Part shown: in pieces, positions 26,605-37,572 of the stretch
Numbering within the stretch: position 1 is the first letter of the stretch
How the letters are laid out: the number at the start of each line of letters is the position of its first letter
NCBI RefSeq assembly: GCF_021728415.1
Contig: NZ_JAKKDV010000002.1
Location: forward strand, 310,001 to 374,000
Length of the DNA: 64,000 nucleotides
Direction of reading: 5' to 3'
Source of the DNA: Flaviramulus multivorans
GTDB taxonomy: Bacteria; Bacteroidota; Bacteroidia; Flavobacteriales; Flavobacteriaceae
Notes under the pieces: model-generated
Told to the model about the DNA's origin: nothing
The model's input: the letters and a program-made list of their open reading frames with translations, nothing else
Databases searched by the model: none
Program-made: the position numbers and the translations under genes

Positions 26605-26620
26605 CGAAATGGGTATCGAT

Positions 26621-27265
26621 TTAAAAATCACAGAAGCAATTGGGTAGGTTTATAATAAACCCAATTCCAAATTGATGCGCATTAAGCTTTAATTTTTCAG
26701 CATTTTCACCACTACTTATTAAAACTGATTTTCCATAAGAGTATCCTGCATAAATAGCGGTGCTATTAGATATGGGGTATTGTAATCCTATTCCAGCCCT
26801 TAAAAACAAAATATTATTGTTGAATTCTTCTTCACCTACCAAATTATAAACATCATTATTTATAGTTTGATTACCTCTTATTAAAAACTCTGAAGCAACG
26901 GATCCTTTTACAAAAAATGATAAATCTTTTAACTGAAAAATGCGGTAGTCTAGACCAGCTTTTATTCCTAAATAGCTAACATCCCATTCAAAAAAATTGT
27001 CCACACTACTTTCACTACCAATCGCACCATAATTATTGTAAGATGCACCCAAAGCTAAAAACAGCGTTTTTTGATTATTGATTACTTGTCTATATCCCAT
27101 GCCAAAATAGGAATCGGATTTTGACAATAAATTATCTAAAGGTAGACCTTGTGAGTTTTCGTAATCAAAGGATGAAATAGTAGATCCTAACTCCATGTAA
27201 AGTTGCTGGCTGTAACCCAAAAAACTTATTGTTGAAATTAGAAATATGAGTAAATATTTTTTCAT
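26621..27265 (-). CDS. Outer-membrane beta-barrel protein
   Basis: The protein has 214 residues with a signal peptide ending GYSQ. Alternating hydrophobic strands with aromatic girdles (QLYMELGSTISSFDY, YFGMGYRQVI, TAIYAGYSYGKSVLI) and a C-terminal strand ending in Phe (IGFIINLPNCFCDF) fit an eight-stranded OmpA/OmpW-sized barrel. The Cys pair near the end is unusual for the fold. It has its own predicted promoter and hexamer array upstream, and lies just upstream of the surface operon on the same strand. Confidence 0.78.
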   Translation of the reverse strand: MKKYLLIFLISTISFLGYSQQLYMELGSTISSFDYENSQGLPLDNLLSKSDSYFGMGYRQVINNQKTLFLALGASYNNYGAIGSESSVDNFFEWDVSYLGIKAGLDYRIFQLKDLSFFVKGSVASEFLIRGNQTINNDVYNLVGEEEFNNNILFLRAGIGLQYPISNSTAIYAGYSYGKSVLISSGENAEKLKLNAHQFGIGFIINLPNCFCDF

Positions 27266-27284
27266 AATTGATTTTTATCTATAG

Positions 27285-27315
27285 CCAAGTTAGATGCTAA
27301 GTTGTTAAAAACCAA
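27285..27315 (-). promoter_or_regulatory. Predicted promoter of the beta-barrel gene
   Basis: On the minus strand TTG (27313-27315), 20 bases, TAACTTGG (27285-27292), one base from the consensus. The hexamer array begins 14 bp upstream of the -33 box, a usual place for an activator. Confidence 0.6.
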
Positions 27316-27328
27316 TAAATATCTATTA

Positions 27329-27356
27329 AGTCCATGATTTGTCTATAAGGTGTAAC
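27329..27356. promoter_or_regulatory. Degenerate hexamer array with 11-bp period (beta-barrel gene)
   Basis: AGTCCA at 27329, TGTCTA at 27340 and TGTAAC at 27351 keep exact 11-bp steps. Each differs from TGTCCA at one or two bases. The orientation relative to transcription is as at 26577-26604. Confidence 0.5.
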
Positions 27357-27463
27357 CCAACAATATTGGCTGTTTTATCACCCGAAGCTTATAATTAATA
27401 AGTTTTGGCACTTATTAATCCGCGTAGTTTTTTTAACTAATTTTGCTTTATAAAATTGAAGCT

Positions 27464-28252
27464 GTGTTAGACTTTTTACTTACCAGTGATGCTATTATGG
27501 CATTGCTTACTTTAACGTTTTTAGAAATAATTTTGGGTATCGACAATATTGTATTTATATCTATAGCCGCTAATAAACTACCGGAACATCAACAATCAAA
27601 AGCTACTACCATTGGGTTGATTATGGCAATGGTACAACGTATTATTCTCTTGTTTTTTGTTAGCTTTTTAATTGGATTAAAAGAACCCTTTTATATTATT
27701 GAGTTAACCTGGTTACATATTGCTATAAGCTGGCAAGCCGTAATTTTATTTGTTGGTGGATTGTTTTTGATTTACAAAAGCACTTCTGAAATTCATGAAA
27801 AAGTTGAAATGCCTTTAAACGACGAGAATGCGCTGAAAGGAAGAAAAATTAAATCTCTTACTCATGCGATAACACAAATATTGCTAATTGACTTTATATT
27901 TTCAGTTGACTCAATTCTTACGGCAGTTGGTATGACTAATGGCTTACATCCCAACCATAATTATACTTTGGTGCTAATGATTATAGCTGTGGTTATTTCG
28001 ATAGCTGTTATGATTGGTTTTGCTAACCCTATACGTAAATTTATAAATGAGCACCCTAGCATGCAGTTACTCGGGTTAGCGTTTTTAATATTAATTGGCT
28101 TTATGTTAATTACTGAAGCTGCTCATTTATCGCATGCAAAACTATTTGGCAACGAGGTTGGCGCAATACCAAAAGGCTACTTATATTTCGCCATAGCTTT
28201 CTCATTATTTGTAGAGTTTTTAAACTTTAGGATTCAGAAAAAAAGAAAATAG
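27464..28252 (+). CDS. TerC family integral membrane protein
   Basis: I chose the GTG at 27464 (MLDFLLTSDAIMALLTLT); 262 residues. An upstream TTG at 27443 is in frame but lies inside a TAATTTTG sequence (27438-27445) that looks like a -7 box. About seven membrane helices are visible. The conserved acidic residues of TerC proteins are present (LEIILGIDNIVF and DFIFSVDSIL). The family is linked to metal (manganese) efflux and tellurium resistance; its exact substrate here is unknown. Confidence 0.88.
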   Translation: MLDFLLTSDAIMALLTLTFLEIILGIDNIVFISIAANKLPEHQQSKATTIGLIMAMVQRIILLFFVSFLIGLKEPFYIIELTWLHIAISWQAVILFVGGLFLIYKSTSEIHEKVEMPLNDENALKGRKIKSLTHAITQILLIDFIFSVDSILTAVGMTNGLHPNHNYTLVLMIIAVVISIAVMIGFANPIRKFINEHPSMQLLGLAFLILIGFMLITEAAHLSHAKLFGNEVGAIPKGYLYFAIAFSLFVEFLNFRIQKKRK

Positions 28253-28257
28253 ATTTA

Positions 28258-30924
28258 CTAGAACAAGGTAGTTTGCCCTTTGCCTCCAGATTCTGATGAG
28301 TCTTCATTTTCAGAGTCGTCATTGGACGAAGTGCTTTCTTCTGAACTAGATTGTTGAGTACTTTTAACCTCTTCTTCATCTACAACTTCTAATTCGTCTG
28401 CATGTACCTCTTCAGGAGCTTCATAGGGTAAGGGATCTAGTAAATTAATTTGATTCACCTTTTCTTTAGTCAATTGATTTCCTAAAGCAGAAATACCTTT
28501 AATAGCTATAAACTCCTCTAAATTTATTTCCAAATTGTCCTTTCTATCTTTACCTCTTTCTTTTGCAAACACAACCTCAGCCATTGGCTTCCAATCAGTT
28601 GAAACAATTTCTAGTTGTGACTTAGGGTGTTCAGAAATAAAAGATTCTTCTTTGCCTTCATTTTCGATTAAAAAGCGTTTTACATAGTATAATTCTTTTT
28701 CACCATTGAAATAAACAGCCGAAATAGGCTTTTTAGGAATCCACTTTTCAAGCACTATCATATCATCATCAAAGTGCATAGTAACTTCTGGTGTTACTGT
28801 TTTAACTAATCCAGATTGGGTAATAATAAGTAATTTATCCTCACCTCTAAACTCACCTACCAATTCACCTCTGCCATCAACATTTAAGCGTTGTACAGTA
28901 TCATCAAACCAAATTTTTCGAGGTTTTAATGTAGAAACCCCTTTTTCTTTTAATTCAACCCGCTTTATGGAGTATTTAGTAACCAAATTTCCTTTTGATA
29001 CACGACCTTTAATAAGAACATCTGCAAAATCGATGTCCCATTTTAATTTTTTGATGCTTCCAGCTTGACGCAATAAAATGGTAACAACTTCGGCTTCTCC
29101 ATTCGGGTTTGCTGAAAAATACAATACTGTGGAAGCTTTATTTCCATTAGTCAAATCGTACTCTTTATCACGAGTTACACCTGTTACAGCAAAACGTTTG
29201 ATATAAGATGGACCTCCTTTTCCATCTCTATAAATCATATTGTAAATGGTCCGCTTATCTTTCTTTTTAAATACGGCAACATGCATAATGTCTTTCCCAA
29301 CAAAGGTTTTAGAGTCTACCTTGGTGACCATCATTTTTCCTTCTTTGGTAAATACTATAATGTCGTCAATATCACTACAGTCACAAACATATTCATCACG
29401 CTTTAGTGAAGTTCCAATAAAGCCTTCTTCCCTATTTACATATAATTTTGTGTTTCTAATAACTACTTTGGTAGCATCAACATCATCAAAGGTTTTAATT
29501 TCAGTTTTACGCTCTCTCCCAGCACCATATTCTTTCTTAAGCCTTGTAAAATAAGCTATCGCATATTCAATAAGGTGCGCTAAATGATGTTTAACCTCTG
29601 CAATTTGATCTTCCAAAGCATCTATTTTTTGCTGTGCTTTATCAATATCAAATTTTGAAATACGCTTAATTCTAATTTCTGTCAAACGTACTATATCTTC
29701 TTCAGTAATAGCACGTTTTAAATGTTTAATATGTGGTTGAAGTCCATTATCAATGGCTTTAATAACTCCTTCCCAAGTTTCTTCTTCCTCAATATCACGA
29801 TAAATTCTTTTTTCAATAAAAATGCGTTCTAACGATGCAAAATGCCACTGTTCTTCTAGCTCATCTAACTTAATTTCTAAGTCTTGTTTTAAAAGCTGAA
29901 CCGTATTGTCTGTACTACGACGTAGCATTTCAGAAACTCCAACAAACAAAGGCTTATTATCTTCAATAACGCATCCTAGTGGTGAAATGGACGATTCACA
30001 ACTTGTAAAAGCGTATAAGGCGTCAATCGTTTTGTCTGGAGACAATCCTGATGGTAGATGTATTAAAATTTCAACTTCTGCCGCTGTATTGTCTTCAATC
30101 TTTTTTATTTTGATTTTCCCCTTTTCGTTTACCTTTAAAATAGAATCAATTAAAGACGACGTGGTTGTACCAAAAGGAATTTCAGTAATAACTAACGTAT
30201 TTTTATCTAGTTGTGAAATTTTGGCGCGAACACGTACTCTACCTCCACGCAAACCATCATTATAGTTTGAAAAATCAGCTTCACCACCCGTTGGAAAATC
30301 AGGTAAAATAGTTAATCGTTTTCCTTGAAGATGTTTTATTGAAGCGTCAATTAATTCTATAAAATTATGAGGTAATATTTTGGTAGAAAGTCCTACTGCT
30401 ATTCCTTCGCCTCCTTGTGCTAAAAGCAATGGAAACTTTACAGGTAAATTTACAGGCTCTTTTCTTCGACCATCGTAACTGGCTTGCCACTCAGTAATTT
30501 TTGGATTGTAAACAACATCTAAAGCAAACTTAGATAAACGAGCTTCTATATAACGAGACGCTGCTGCGCTATCGCCAGTTAAAATATTTCCCCAGTTACC
30601 CTGAGTATCTATCAATAAGTCTTTCTGACCAATTTGTACCATGGCATCAGCAATACTTGCATCACCATGAGGGTGGTATTGCATCGTATGACCGACTATG
30701 TTCGCGACTTTGTTATAACGACCATCGTCCAAGTCTTTCATAGAATGCATAATACGACGCTGTACAGGTTTAAAACCATCTTCAATAGCAGGAACCGCAC
30801 GTTCTAAAATAACATACGATGCATAATCTAAAAACCAGTCTTTGTACATTCCCGTAACTCGGGTAATGGTTTCTTGGGGCTCGTCTTGTTGGTTGGCTAA
30901 ATCGTCGTTTTCTTCTTCTATCAT
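28258..30924 (-). CDS. parC: DNA topoisomerase IV subunit A
   Basis: The protein has 888 residues. It is the DNA-cleaving subunit of a type IIA topoisomerase that separates linked chromosomes. The breakage-reunion domain has the active Tyr at residue 125 (AASRYIEARL) and the IVGHTMQYHPHGDASI segment. A beta-pinwheel C-terminal domain follows, with an acidic Ser-rich tail. The partner ATPase gene parE lies six bases upstream on the same strand, which favours parC over gyrA. A QRRGGRG-type gyrase box is not seen. Confidence 0.9.
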   Translation of the reverse strand: MIEEENDDLANQQDEPQETITRVTGMYKDWFLDYASYVILERAVPAIEDGFKPVQRRIMHSMKDLDDGRYNKVANIVGHTMQYHPHGDASIADAMVQIGQKDLLIDTQGNWGNILTGDSAAASRYIEARLSKFALDVVYNPKITEWQASYDGRRKEPVNLPVKFPLLLAQGGEGIAVGLSTKILPHNFIELIDASIKHLQGKRLTILPDFPTGGEADFSNYNDGLRGGRVRVRAKISQLDKNTLVITEIPFGTTTSSLIDSILKVNEKGKIKIKKIEDNTAAEVEILIHLPSGLSPDKTIDALYAFTSCESSISPLGCVIEDNKPLFVGVSEMLRRSTDNTVQLLKQDLEIKLDELEEQWHFASLERIFIEKRIYRDIEEEETWEGVIKAIDNGLQPHIKHLKRAITEEDIVRLTEIRIKRISKFDIDKAQQKIDALEDQIAEVKHHLAHLIEYAIAYFTRLKKEYGAGRERKTEIKTFDDVDATKVVIRNTKLYVNREEGFIGTSLKRDEYVCDCSDIDDIIVFTKEGKMMVTKVDSKTFVGKDIMHVAVFKKKDKRTIYNMIYRDGKGGPSYIKRFAVTGVTRDKEYDLTNGNKASTVLYFSANPNGEAEVVTILLRQAGSIKKLKWDIDFADVLIKGRVSKGNLVTKYSIKRVELKEKGVSTLKPRKIWFDDTVQRLNVDGRGELVGEFRGEDKLLIITQSGLVKTVTPEVTMHFDDDMIVLEKWIPKKPISAVYFNGEKELYYVKRFLIENEGKEESFISEHPKSQLEIVSTDWKPMAEVVFAKERGKDRKDNLEINLEEFIAIKGISALGNQLTKEKVNQINLLDPLPYEAPEEVHADELEVVDEEEVKSTQQSSSEESTSSNDDSENEDSSESGGKGQTTLF

Positions 30925-30930
30925 AAGTTT

Positions 30931-32793
30931 TTAAACTTTCTCTTCTTCAATTAAATCTAATTCTACTTTCAAATTATCAATAATAAACTCTTGTCGGGTA
31001 GGTGTATTTTTTCCCATATAGAATGATAACAAATCTTCAATAGACATACCATCATCTAACATGACTGGATCTAAGCGAATATTGTCTCCAATAAAATGTT
31101 TAAACTCGTCTGGAGATATTTCCCCTAAACCTTTAAATCGAGTGATTTCAGGTTTTGGCTTTAACTTTTCTATGGCATCGCGACGTTCTTCTTCAGAATA
31201 GCAATAAATGGTTTCCTTTTTATTTCTAACTCTAAACAAAGGCGTTTGTAAAATATATAAGTGACCTTCCTTTATCACTTCAGGAAAAAACTGAAGAAAA
31301 AACGTAATCAATAATAAACGAATATGCATCCCATCAACATCGGCATCTGTGGCAATTACCACATTATTATAACGTAAATCTTCTAAGGATTCTTCAATAT
31401 TTAAAGCGGCTTGTAAGAGGTTAAATTCTTCATTTTCATAAACAATTTTTTTGCTTAATCCATAACAGTTTAAGGGCTTTCCTTTTAAACTAAATACCGC
31501 TTGTGTATTCACGTCACGAGATTTTGTGATACTACCAGACGCCGAATCTCCCTCTGTAATAAACAAGGTAGTTTCAAGATTGCGTTCGTTTTTAGTATCA
31601 CCAAAATGTACACGGCAATCGCGTAATTTTTTATTATGAAGACTCGCCTTTTTAGCTCTATCTTTTGCCAGTTTTCTAATACCAGATAATTCCTTTCGTT
31701 CACGTTCAGCCTGAAGAATTTTGCGTTGAATTTTCTCAGCAGTCTCTGGGTTTTTATGTAAATAGTTGTCTAAATAAGTTTTTACAAAGTCGTTAATATA
31801 GGTTCTCACCGTTGGATAGTCGCCTCCCATATCCGTAGATCCTAATTTTGTTTTTGTCTGACTTTCAAAAACAGGTTCCATAACCTTTATTGCTATAGCA
31901 CTGACTATTGATTTTCTAATATCTGAAGCTTCATAGTTTTTACCATAATACTCACGAATGGTTTTTACAAAAGCTTCTCTAAAGGCATTTAAATGGGTCC
32001 CGCCTTGAGTGGTATTTTGCCCGTTTACAAAAGAATGATATTCCTCGCTATATTGCGTTTTACTATGTGTAAGCGCAATTTCGATATCGTCACCTCGTAA
32101 ATGAATAATTGGATACAATCTATCCGATTCATTTATATTCTCGCTTAATAAATCCTTTAAACCATTTTCACTAAAGTACTTTTCACCATTAAAAACTATG
32201 GTTAAGCCTGGATTTAAGTACACATAGTTTTTAAGCATTTTTACTATATACTCATTTCTGAATTTATAGTTTTTAAAAATGATTTCATCTGGAACAAAAG
32301 ATACTTTAGTACCTTTTCGTCTCGAAGTATCTTCAAGTAAATCTTGATTGATTAAATTCCCTTGCTCAAATTCTGCGGAAGCGCTTTTATTTTCTCGGGT
32401 AGATTCTACTCTAAAAAAAGATGAAAGTGCATTTACTGCTTTCGTACCTACACCGTTTAATCCAACTGATTTCTTAAAAGCTTTAGAGTCATACTTTCCA
32501 CCCGTATTCATTTTAGAAACCACATCAACCACTTTTCCTAAAGGAATACCACGCCCATAATCTCTAACTGTTACCTTGGTTCCTTGAATAGAAATCTCAA
32601 TAGTTTTACCAGCACCCATAACGTACTCGTCAATAGAGTTATCTAACACTTCTTTTAAGAGAATATAGATACCATCATCAGGAGACGAACCATCACCTAA
32701 TTTACCAATATACATTCCCGGACGCATACGAATATGTTCTTTCCAGTCAAGGGAACGTATATTTTCTTCGGTATAGTTGGTTTCTTGAGACAT
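30931..32793 (-). CDS. parE: DNA topoisomerase IV subunit B
   Basis: The protein has 620 residues, short as for ParE. The GHKL ATPase domain shows [29 protein letters not shown] and [13 protein letters not shown] transducer domain follows, then TOPRIM ([26 protein letters not shown]). It supplies ATP-driven strand passage to ParC, whose gene is directly downstream. TATATTAG on the minus strand near 32822-32829 may be its -7 box. Confidence 0.93.
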   Translation of the reverse strand: MSQETNYTEENIRSLDWKEHIRMRPGMYIGKLGDGSSPDDGIYILLKEVLDNSIDEYVMGAGKTIEISIQGTKVTVRDYGRGIPLGKVVDVVSKMNTGGKYDSKAFKKSVGLNGVGTKAVNALSSFFRVESTRENKSASAEFEQGNLINQDLLEDTSRRKGTKVSFVPDEIIFKNYKFRNEYIVKMLKNYVYLNPGLTIVFNGEKYFSENGLKDLLSENINESDRLYPIIHLRGDDIEIALTHSKTQYSEEYHSFVNGQNTTQGGTHLNAFREAFVKTIREYYGKNYEASDIRKSIVSAIAIKVMEPVFESQTKTKLGSTDMGGDYPTVRTYINDFVKTYLDNYLHKNPETAEKIQRKILQAERERKELSGIRKLAKDRAKKASLHNKKLRDCRVHFGDTKNERNLETTLFITEGDSASGSITKSRDVNTQAVFSLKGKPLNCYGLSKKIVYENEEFNLLQAALNIEESLEDLRYNNVVIATDADVDGMHIRLLLITFFLQFFPEVIKEGHLYILQTPLFRVRNKKETIYCYSEEERRDAIEKLKPKPEITRFKGLGEISPDEFKHFIGDNIRLDPVMLDDGMSIEDLLSFYMGKNTPTRQEFIIDNLKVELDLIEEEKV

Positions 32794-32967
32794 ATAAAGT
32801 GCAAAAAATTAAGATAGGACGCTAATATAACATTTCGGTATAAAAAATGAAACCTTAGTCTGGTAAAGTAATTAACAATAAAAAACCAATGTTGTTGAGA
32901 ACATTTATTTTAAATAAATAATGCTATTTTTTTATTCTAAGTGTAACTCAAGTAAGAATAAGAAGTA

Positions 32968-33465
32968 CTACACTAAAATTGATTGTTCTACTTTTATTTG
33001 TAAAGCATCATGAGCTACTTCTTCTGCTTGTTGTTTTAGAAATTGACCTCTCTTTTTTAATAGATTAGTCATATATCTTTTTAAGAATAACCAATTGACA
33101 AACCTCCCTAAAGTACCATAAGGCGATTTAAAATCAAAAATATCAGTCATTATTGTTTGCTTCTTATTTTCTTGAAAGCGGTGCTCATGTCTGAAAGATT
33201 TAAAGGCTCCAAAAACCATTTCATCTACAAAATAATTGGGTGATTCGAACTCGGTAATTTTTGAAGTTAAATGCTGTACAAATCCTAAATGTTTTGCTTC
33301 CCAACTAACCCATTCACCAAGTTCAATGAGTCCTGTCATTTTTCCAGCAATAGCCTTTTCTTTAGTATGCTTTAATGATTCTTGATGTGCATCAATATTT
33401 CTAGCTAAATCAAAGCAGGTTTTATTGTCTGAATTTATAAGCGTTTTTACTATAATCTGGGGCAT
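32968..33465 (-). CDS. SRPBCC-fold (START-like) protein
   Basis: The protein has 165 residues with no signal peptide. The pattern of the SRPBCC ligand-binding family is visible: an early CFDLARNIDAHQESL helix, GEWVSWEAKHLGFVQHLTSKI, then HEHRFQENKKQTIMTDIFDFKSP and a long C-terminal helix. Similar flavobacterial proteins are annotated as cell-division-like SRPBCC proteins, but no function is proven. It is a single gene with no close neighbours on its strand. Confidence 0.8.
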   Translation of the reverse strand: MPQIIVKTLINSDNKTCFDLARNIDAHQESLKHTKEKAIAGKMTGLIELGEWVSWEAKHLGFVQHLTSKITEFESPNYFVDEMVFGAFKSFRHEHRFQENKKQTIMTDIFDFKSPYGTLGRFVNWLFLKRYMTNLLKKRGQFLKQQAEEVAHDALQIKVEQSILV

Positions 33466-33568
33466 TATAAGTAAGGTTTATTTAAATAACGTTGCTAATA
33501 TAATTAAATTCTTACAATATAAGCAATAAAATTATTTAAATAGAATATCTAAATGATAAAAAAACACC

Positions 33569-34663
33569 TTAAACATTAAACAAAAAGTGCATCACATCGC
33601 CATCTTTAACCACATAATTTTTACCTTCAACACGCATTTTACCAGCTTCTTTCACCTTAGCTTCACTACCAAAAGATACATAATCTTCATAAGCAATAAC
33701 CTCAGCACGAATAAATCCTTTTTCAAAATCAGTATGAATAACACCTGCCGCTTGTGGTGCAGTAGCTCCTATATCAATAGTCCAAGCACGTACTTCTTTT
33801 ACTCCAGCTGTAAAATAAGTTTGCTGTTTTAAAAGCTTATAAGCGCCACGTATTAATTTAGCAGAACCTGGTTCGTCTAATCCAATGTCTTGCAAAAACA
33901 TTTGACGCTCTTCGTAATCATCCAACTCATTAATATCCGCTTCGGTACCGACAGCTAAAACTAAAACCTCAGCATTTTCATCTTTTACAGCTTCTTTAAC
34001 TTTCTCAACATACGCATTCCCTGAAACTGCAGAGCCTTCATCAACATTACAAACATACATAACAGGCTTATCAGTAATAAACTGTGATGGCTTTACAAAA
34101 TCGTTATAATCATCTTCACTAAATTCCGTTGCCCTAACAGATATTCCAGCCTCTAAACTTGATTTTATTTTTAATAAAACAGCTTCTTCTTTTTGGGCAT
34201 CTTTATTCCCAGTTTTGGCAGCACGTTTTACTTTATCTAACTTTTTGTCAACCGTTTCAAGGTCTTTCAATTGCAATTCCATATCAATGGTTTCCTTATC
34301 TCGAATAGGATTTACATTTCCATCAACATGCACAATATTATCATTATCAAAGCAACGTAATACATGTAAAATAGCATCCGTTTCTCGAATATTAGCCAAA
34401 AATTGATTACCCAAACCTTCACCTTTACTCGCACCTTTTACTAAACCAGCAATATCAACAATCTCAACGGTAGCAGGTATTACCCGTTCTGGCTTTACTA
34501 ACGATTCCAATTTTTCTAAACGTGGATCGGGTACGTTTACAACACCTATATTTGGCTCTATAGTACAAAACGGAAAGTTTGCACTTTGCGCTTTAGCATT
34601 AGACAAACAATTAAATAGAGTCGATTTCCCTACGTTTGGCAATCCTACAATACCTGCTTTCAT
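33569..34663 (-). CDS. ychF: Redox-regulated ATPase YchF (Obg family)
   Basis: ATG 34663 ([15 protein letters not shown]) gives 364 residues, the usual length; an in-frame upstream extension is not conserved in the family. Visible are the P-loop (GLPNVGKST), G3 ([16 protein letters not shown]), the YchF-type NxxE-like region and the C-terminal TGS-like domain ([27 protein letters not shown]). YchF binds ATP and associates with ribosomes. Confidence 0.96.
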   Translation of the reverse strand: MKAGIVGLPNVGKSTLFNCLSNAKAQSANFPFCTIEPNIGVVNVPDPRLEKLESLVKPERVIPATVEIVDIAGLVKGASKGEGLGNQFLANIRETDAILHVLRCFDNDNIVHVDGNVNPIRDKETIDMELQLKDLETVDKKLDKVKRAAKTGNKDAQKEEAVLLKIKSSLEAGISVRATEFSEDDYNDFVKPSQFITDKPVMYVCNVDEGSAVSGNAYVEKVKEAVKDENAEVLVLAVGTEADINELDDYEERQMFLQDIGLDEPGSAKLIRGAYKLLKQQTYFTAGVKEVRAWTIDIGATAPQAAGVIHTDFEKGFIRAEVIAYEDYVSFGSEAKVKEAGKMRVEGKNYVVKDGDVMHFLFNV

Positions 34664-34839
34664 AATTTTAATATAATTTTTGCGAGTGCAAATATAGGCT
34701 ATATTAACAGGATTTAGCACTTTTTTTTCATTTGAAATTTTCAATACTTAATGGTAAAAAAATTAGTTCAAAGCACTTTCAAATAGCATTTAATTAAACT
34801 TTAATTTATATTAGCGCAACTAACTCGAAAATAATTAAT

Positions 34840-37527
34840 ATGAAAACAATCTATTTTTATCTACTATTTTTTTCTGTAACCGTAACATTTGCGCAACAAA
34901 GCGTTAGTGGTACTGTTAAAGACGCAGCAGGAATTCCCATTCCTGGTGTTAATATTACTGAAATAGGCACAACAAATGGTACAACATCTGATTTTGATGG
35001 AAAATACTCCATTAATGTAAGTGCAAATGCCTCCTTAACATTTAGCTATGTTGGGTATAATACCGTAACAATAGCTGTAAACAATCAAAATGTTTTGGAC
35101 GTTGTTCTTGAAGAAGGTGTTAGCCTTGATGAAGTGATACTTGTTGGCTCTCGTAGTCCAAAAAGAACAGCAACAGATACAGCGGTTCCTGTAGATGTAA
35201 TTGATGTTGCTGATATTGCAACAACAACAGGAAAAGTTGAAGTAAATGAAATTTTACAATACGCTGCTCCCTCTTTTAATGCCAGTAAACAATCTGGTTC
35301 TGATGGTGCAGACCATATTGTTCCTGCATCACTGCGTGGTTTAGGACCAGACCAAACCTTAGTATTGATTAACGGTAAGCGTAGGCATCAATCGTCACTT
35401 GTTAATATTTTTGGAACAAGAGGGCGTGGAAATTCTGGTACGGACTTAAACGCGATTCCAGCAAACGCCATAAAGCGAATTGAAGTTTTAAGAGATGGTG
35501 CTTCGGCTCAATATGGATCTGATGCAATAGCTGGTGTAATAAATATTGTATTAAAAGATAATACTGATGGCTTTACTGGTGGTGTTACTTATGGTGCTTA
35601 TAGTACCGCTATTGGTGATGGATGGGAAGATGCAACGGGTGAAACACTTTACAATGTTGAAGGTAAAAACCGATTGGATGGTGAAGAAAAAAGTTGGGAC
35701 GGTGCTACCGTAAAAATTGATGCCAACTATGGTATTGCTTTAAACGATGATGGCGGGTTTGTAAACTTTACAACAGAATTCTTATCCAGACAAAACACCT
35801 TAAGACCTGGTTTTTCATGGAGAAAAGGTTACGGAAGTGCTGGTATAGATGGCTTTAACTTTATGGTAAATGCTGCTTTACCAATTAATGATAACACTGA
35901 AGTTTATGCCTTTGGAGGTAGAAACTACCGTGATACCAACGCTTACGCTTTTTCAAGAGACAGCTTTGATGATGGTGATAACAGATCGGTTCCTAGTTTA
36001 TATCCAAATGGTTTTACACCAAGAATAACCTCAAACATAGTTGATGGTTCTGTTTCAGTTGGTGTTAGACATACCATGGCTAACGGTTGGAATGTAGATT
36101 TTAACAACACCTACGGTAAAAACAACTTTCATTATTATATAAAAGATAGTAATAATGCATCGCTAAAAGATGCATCTCCAACAGATTTTGATGCTGGTGG
36201 ACACTTTCTTTCTCAAAATACTACAGGTTTAGATTTTAATAAATATTTAGATGATGTTGCCTCTGGTTTAAGTTTAGCTTTTGGTTTTGAATACAGAACT
36301 GAAAACTTCGGAATTTTTGCTGGTGAAGCGGCATCATACGGCTTGTATGACGAAAACGGTGTGCTTTTAACAAACCCTGCAACCCAAACCGTAGCTCAAG
36401 ACACAAACGGTGACGATTTACCAGGTGGATCTCAAGGGTTTCCTGGTTATAGTCCTGCTAATGAAGTAGACAGAACAAGAACAAACTATGGTATTTATTT
36501 TGACACCGAACTTAATGTAAGTGAAAGTTTTATGCTTGCTGCTGCTGTTAGGTTCGAAAATTATAGCGATTTCGGTAATACATTCAATGCTAAATTAGCT
36601 AGTAGATTAAATTTAAGTGATAACTTTTCATTAAGAGGCTCAGTTTCTACAGGATTTAGAGCGCCATCTTTAGCACAGCTATATTACAATCTTATATTTA
36701 ACAATATTGTGGCTGGCGAATCTGTACCTTCTTTACTTTCTGCTAATAATAGCACCGTTACCAAAGCATTTGGTATTGGTCAATTAAGCGAGGAAAAAGC
36801 TGTTAACACTAGTATAGGATTCACATTTAAAAAAGGCAGTTTTACTGCAACAGTTGATGCGTATTCTATAACCGTAAACGACAGAATTATTTTAACCGAT
36901 AATTTTACAGACCAAGCCGTTTTAGGTCCTTTAAATGTTGATGCTGCTCAGTTTTTTGCTAATGGTGTTGATACCAGAACAAATGGTTTAGATATTGTAT
37001 TAAACTATAGCACCGATGTAGGACAAAACGGAAAAGCTAGATTTGGTTTAGTAGGTAACTTTAATGATTTAAAAATTAAAAGTATAAACAATGGTAGTTT
37101 AAACCAATTTACATTCTTTGGTCCATTTTCTGAAGCATATTTAAAAGCAGCGGCTCCTGATTATAAATTTGGATTAAACTTAGGGTATTCATGCAATAAA
37201 TTTGATGCCAATGTTGCATTAACTCAATTTAGCGAAGTAATACTTCAAGATTTTCAGTGGGTTGATTCTCCCGCTACTAATCAAGCAGAAGCAGATGCTT
37301 TATACGACGTAGCTACTGATGTGTATGAGGCTGCTTTAACGGTTGATTTAAGCTTAGGTTACAAAATAAGCGACCAAGTTAAATTCAGTTTAGGAGCAAA
37401 CAATTTATTTAACATATACCCAACGCCACAATTTGATGGTTGGACAGACCAAGGTGGTCTAGCGGATTCCGTTCAAATGGGCTCAGATGGAACGTACGTA
37501 TTTGGTAGATTAAACTTTAGTTTTTAA
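34840..37527 (+). CDS. TonB-dependent outer-membrane receptor
   Basis: The protein has 895 residues. It has a signal peptide ending FAQQ, a CarboxypepD_reg-like domain (VSGTVKDAAGIPIPGVNI, TTSDFDGKYSI), a plug (VLVGSRSPKRTATDTAVPV, LRGLGPDQTLVLINGKRRH, IKRIEVLRDGASAQYGSDA), then a 22-strand-type barrel ending in Phe (YVFGRLNFSF). The RRH and GRGNSGTDLNAIPANA motifs recall receptors annotated for iron chelates, but the substrate is open. No SusD partner is adjacent, so it is not a typical polysaccharide-utilisation pair. Confidence 0.93.
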   Translation: MKTIYFYLLFFSVTVTFAQQSVSGTVKDAAGIPIPGVNITEIGTTNGTTSDFDGKYSINVSANASLTFSYVGYNTVTIAVNNQNVLDVVLEEGVSLDEVILVGSRSPKRTATDTAVPVDVIDVADIATTTGKVEVNEILQYAAPSFNASKQSGSDGADHIVPASLRGLGPDQTLVLINGKRRHQSSLVNIFGTRGRGNSGTDLNAIPANAIKRIEVLRDGASAQYGSDAIAGVINIVLKDNTDGFTGGVTYGAYSTAIGDGWEDATGETLYNVEGKNRLDGEEKSWDGATVKIDANYGIALNDDGGFVNFTTEFLSRQNTLRPGFSWRKGYGSAGIDGFNFMVNAALPINDNTEVYAFGGRNYRDTNAYAFSRDSFDDGDNRSVPSLYPNGFTPRITSNIVDGSVSVGVRHTMANGWNVDFNNTYGKNNFHYYIKDSNNASLKDASPTDFDAGGHFLSQNTTGLDFNKYLDDVASGLSLAFGFEYRTENFGIFAGEAASYGLYDENGVLLTNPATQTVAQDTNGDDLPGGSQGFPGYSPANEVDRTRTNYGIYFDTELNVSESFMLAAAVRFENYSDFGNTFNAKLASRLNLSDNFSLRGSVSTGFRAPSLAQLYYNLIFNNIVAGESVPSLLSANNSTVTKAFGIGQLSEEKAVNTSIGFTFKKGSFTATVDAYSITVNDRIILTDNFTDQAVLGPLNVDAAQFFANGVDTRTNGLDIVLNYSTDVGQNGKARFGLVGNFNDLKIKSINNGSLNQFTFFGPFSEAYLKAAAPDYKFGLNLGYSCNKFDANVALTQFSEVILQDFQWVDSPATNQAEADALYDVATDVYEAALTVDLSLGYKISDQVKFSLGANNLFNIYPTPQFDGWTDQGGLADSVQMGSDGTYVFGRLNFSF

Positions 37528-37541
37528 ACACAAAATTTATA

Positions 37542-37572
37542 AAAAAAACCGAGCTAAATGCTCGGTTTTTTT
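37542..37572. terminator. Bidirectional terminator between TonB receptor and ACT genes
   Basis: The stem is ACCGAGC/GCTCGGT with a TAAAT loop. It is flanked by A7 on the left and T7 on the right, so it works for both converging genes. Confidence 0.9.

Noticed and set aside
27443-27463. TTG start for the TerC gene 21 bases upstream
   Set aside because: It lies inside a TAATTTTG box that resembles a -7 promoter element, and the family normally starts at the LDFLLTSDAI segment.
34664-34744. Upstream extension of ychF by 27 residues
   Set aside because: YchF proteins begin at [14 protein letters not shown]; the extension reads like translated intergenic DNA.
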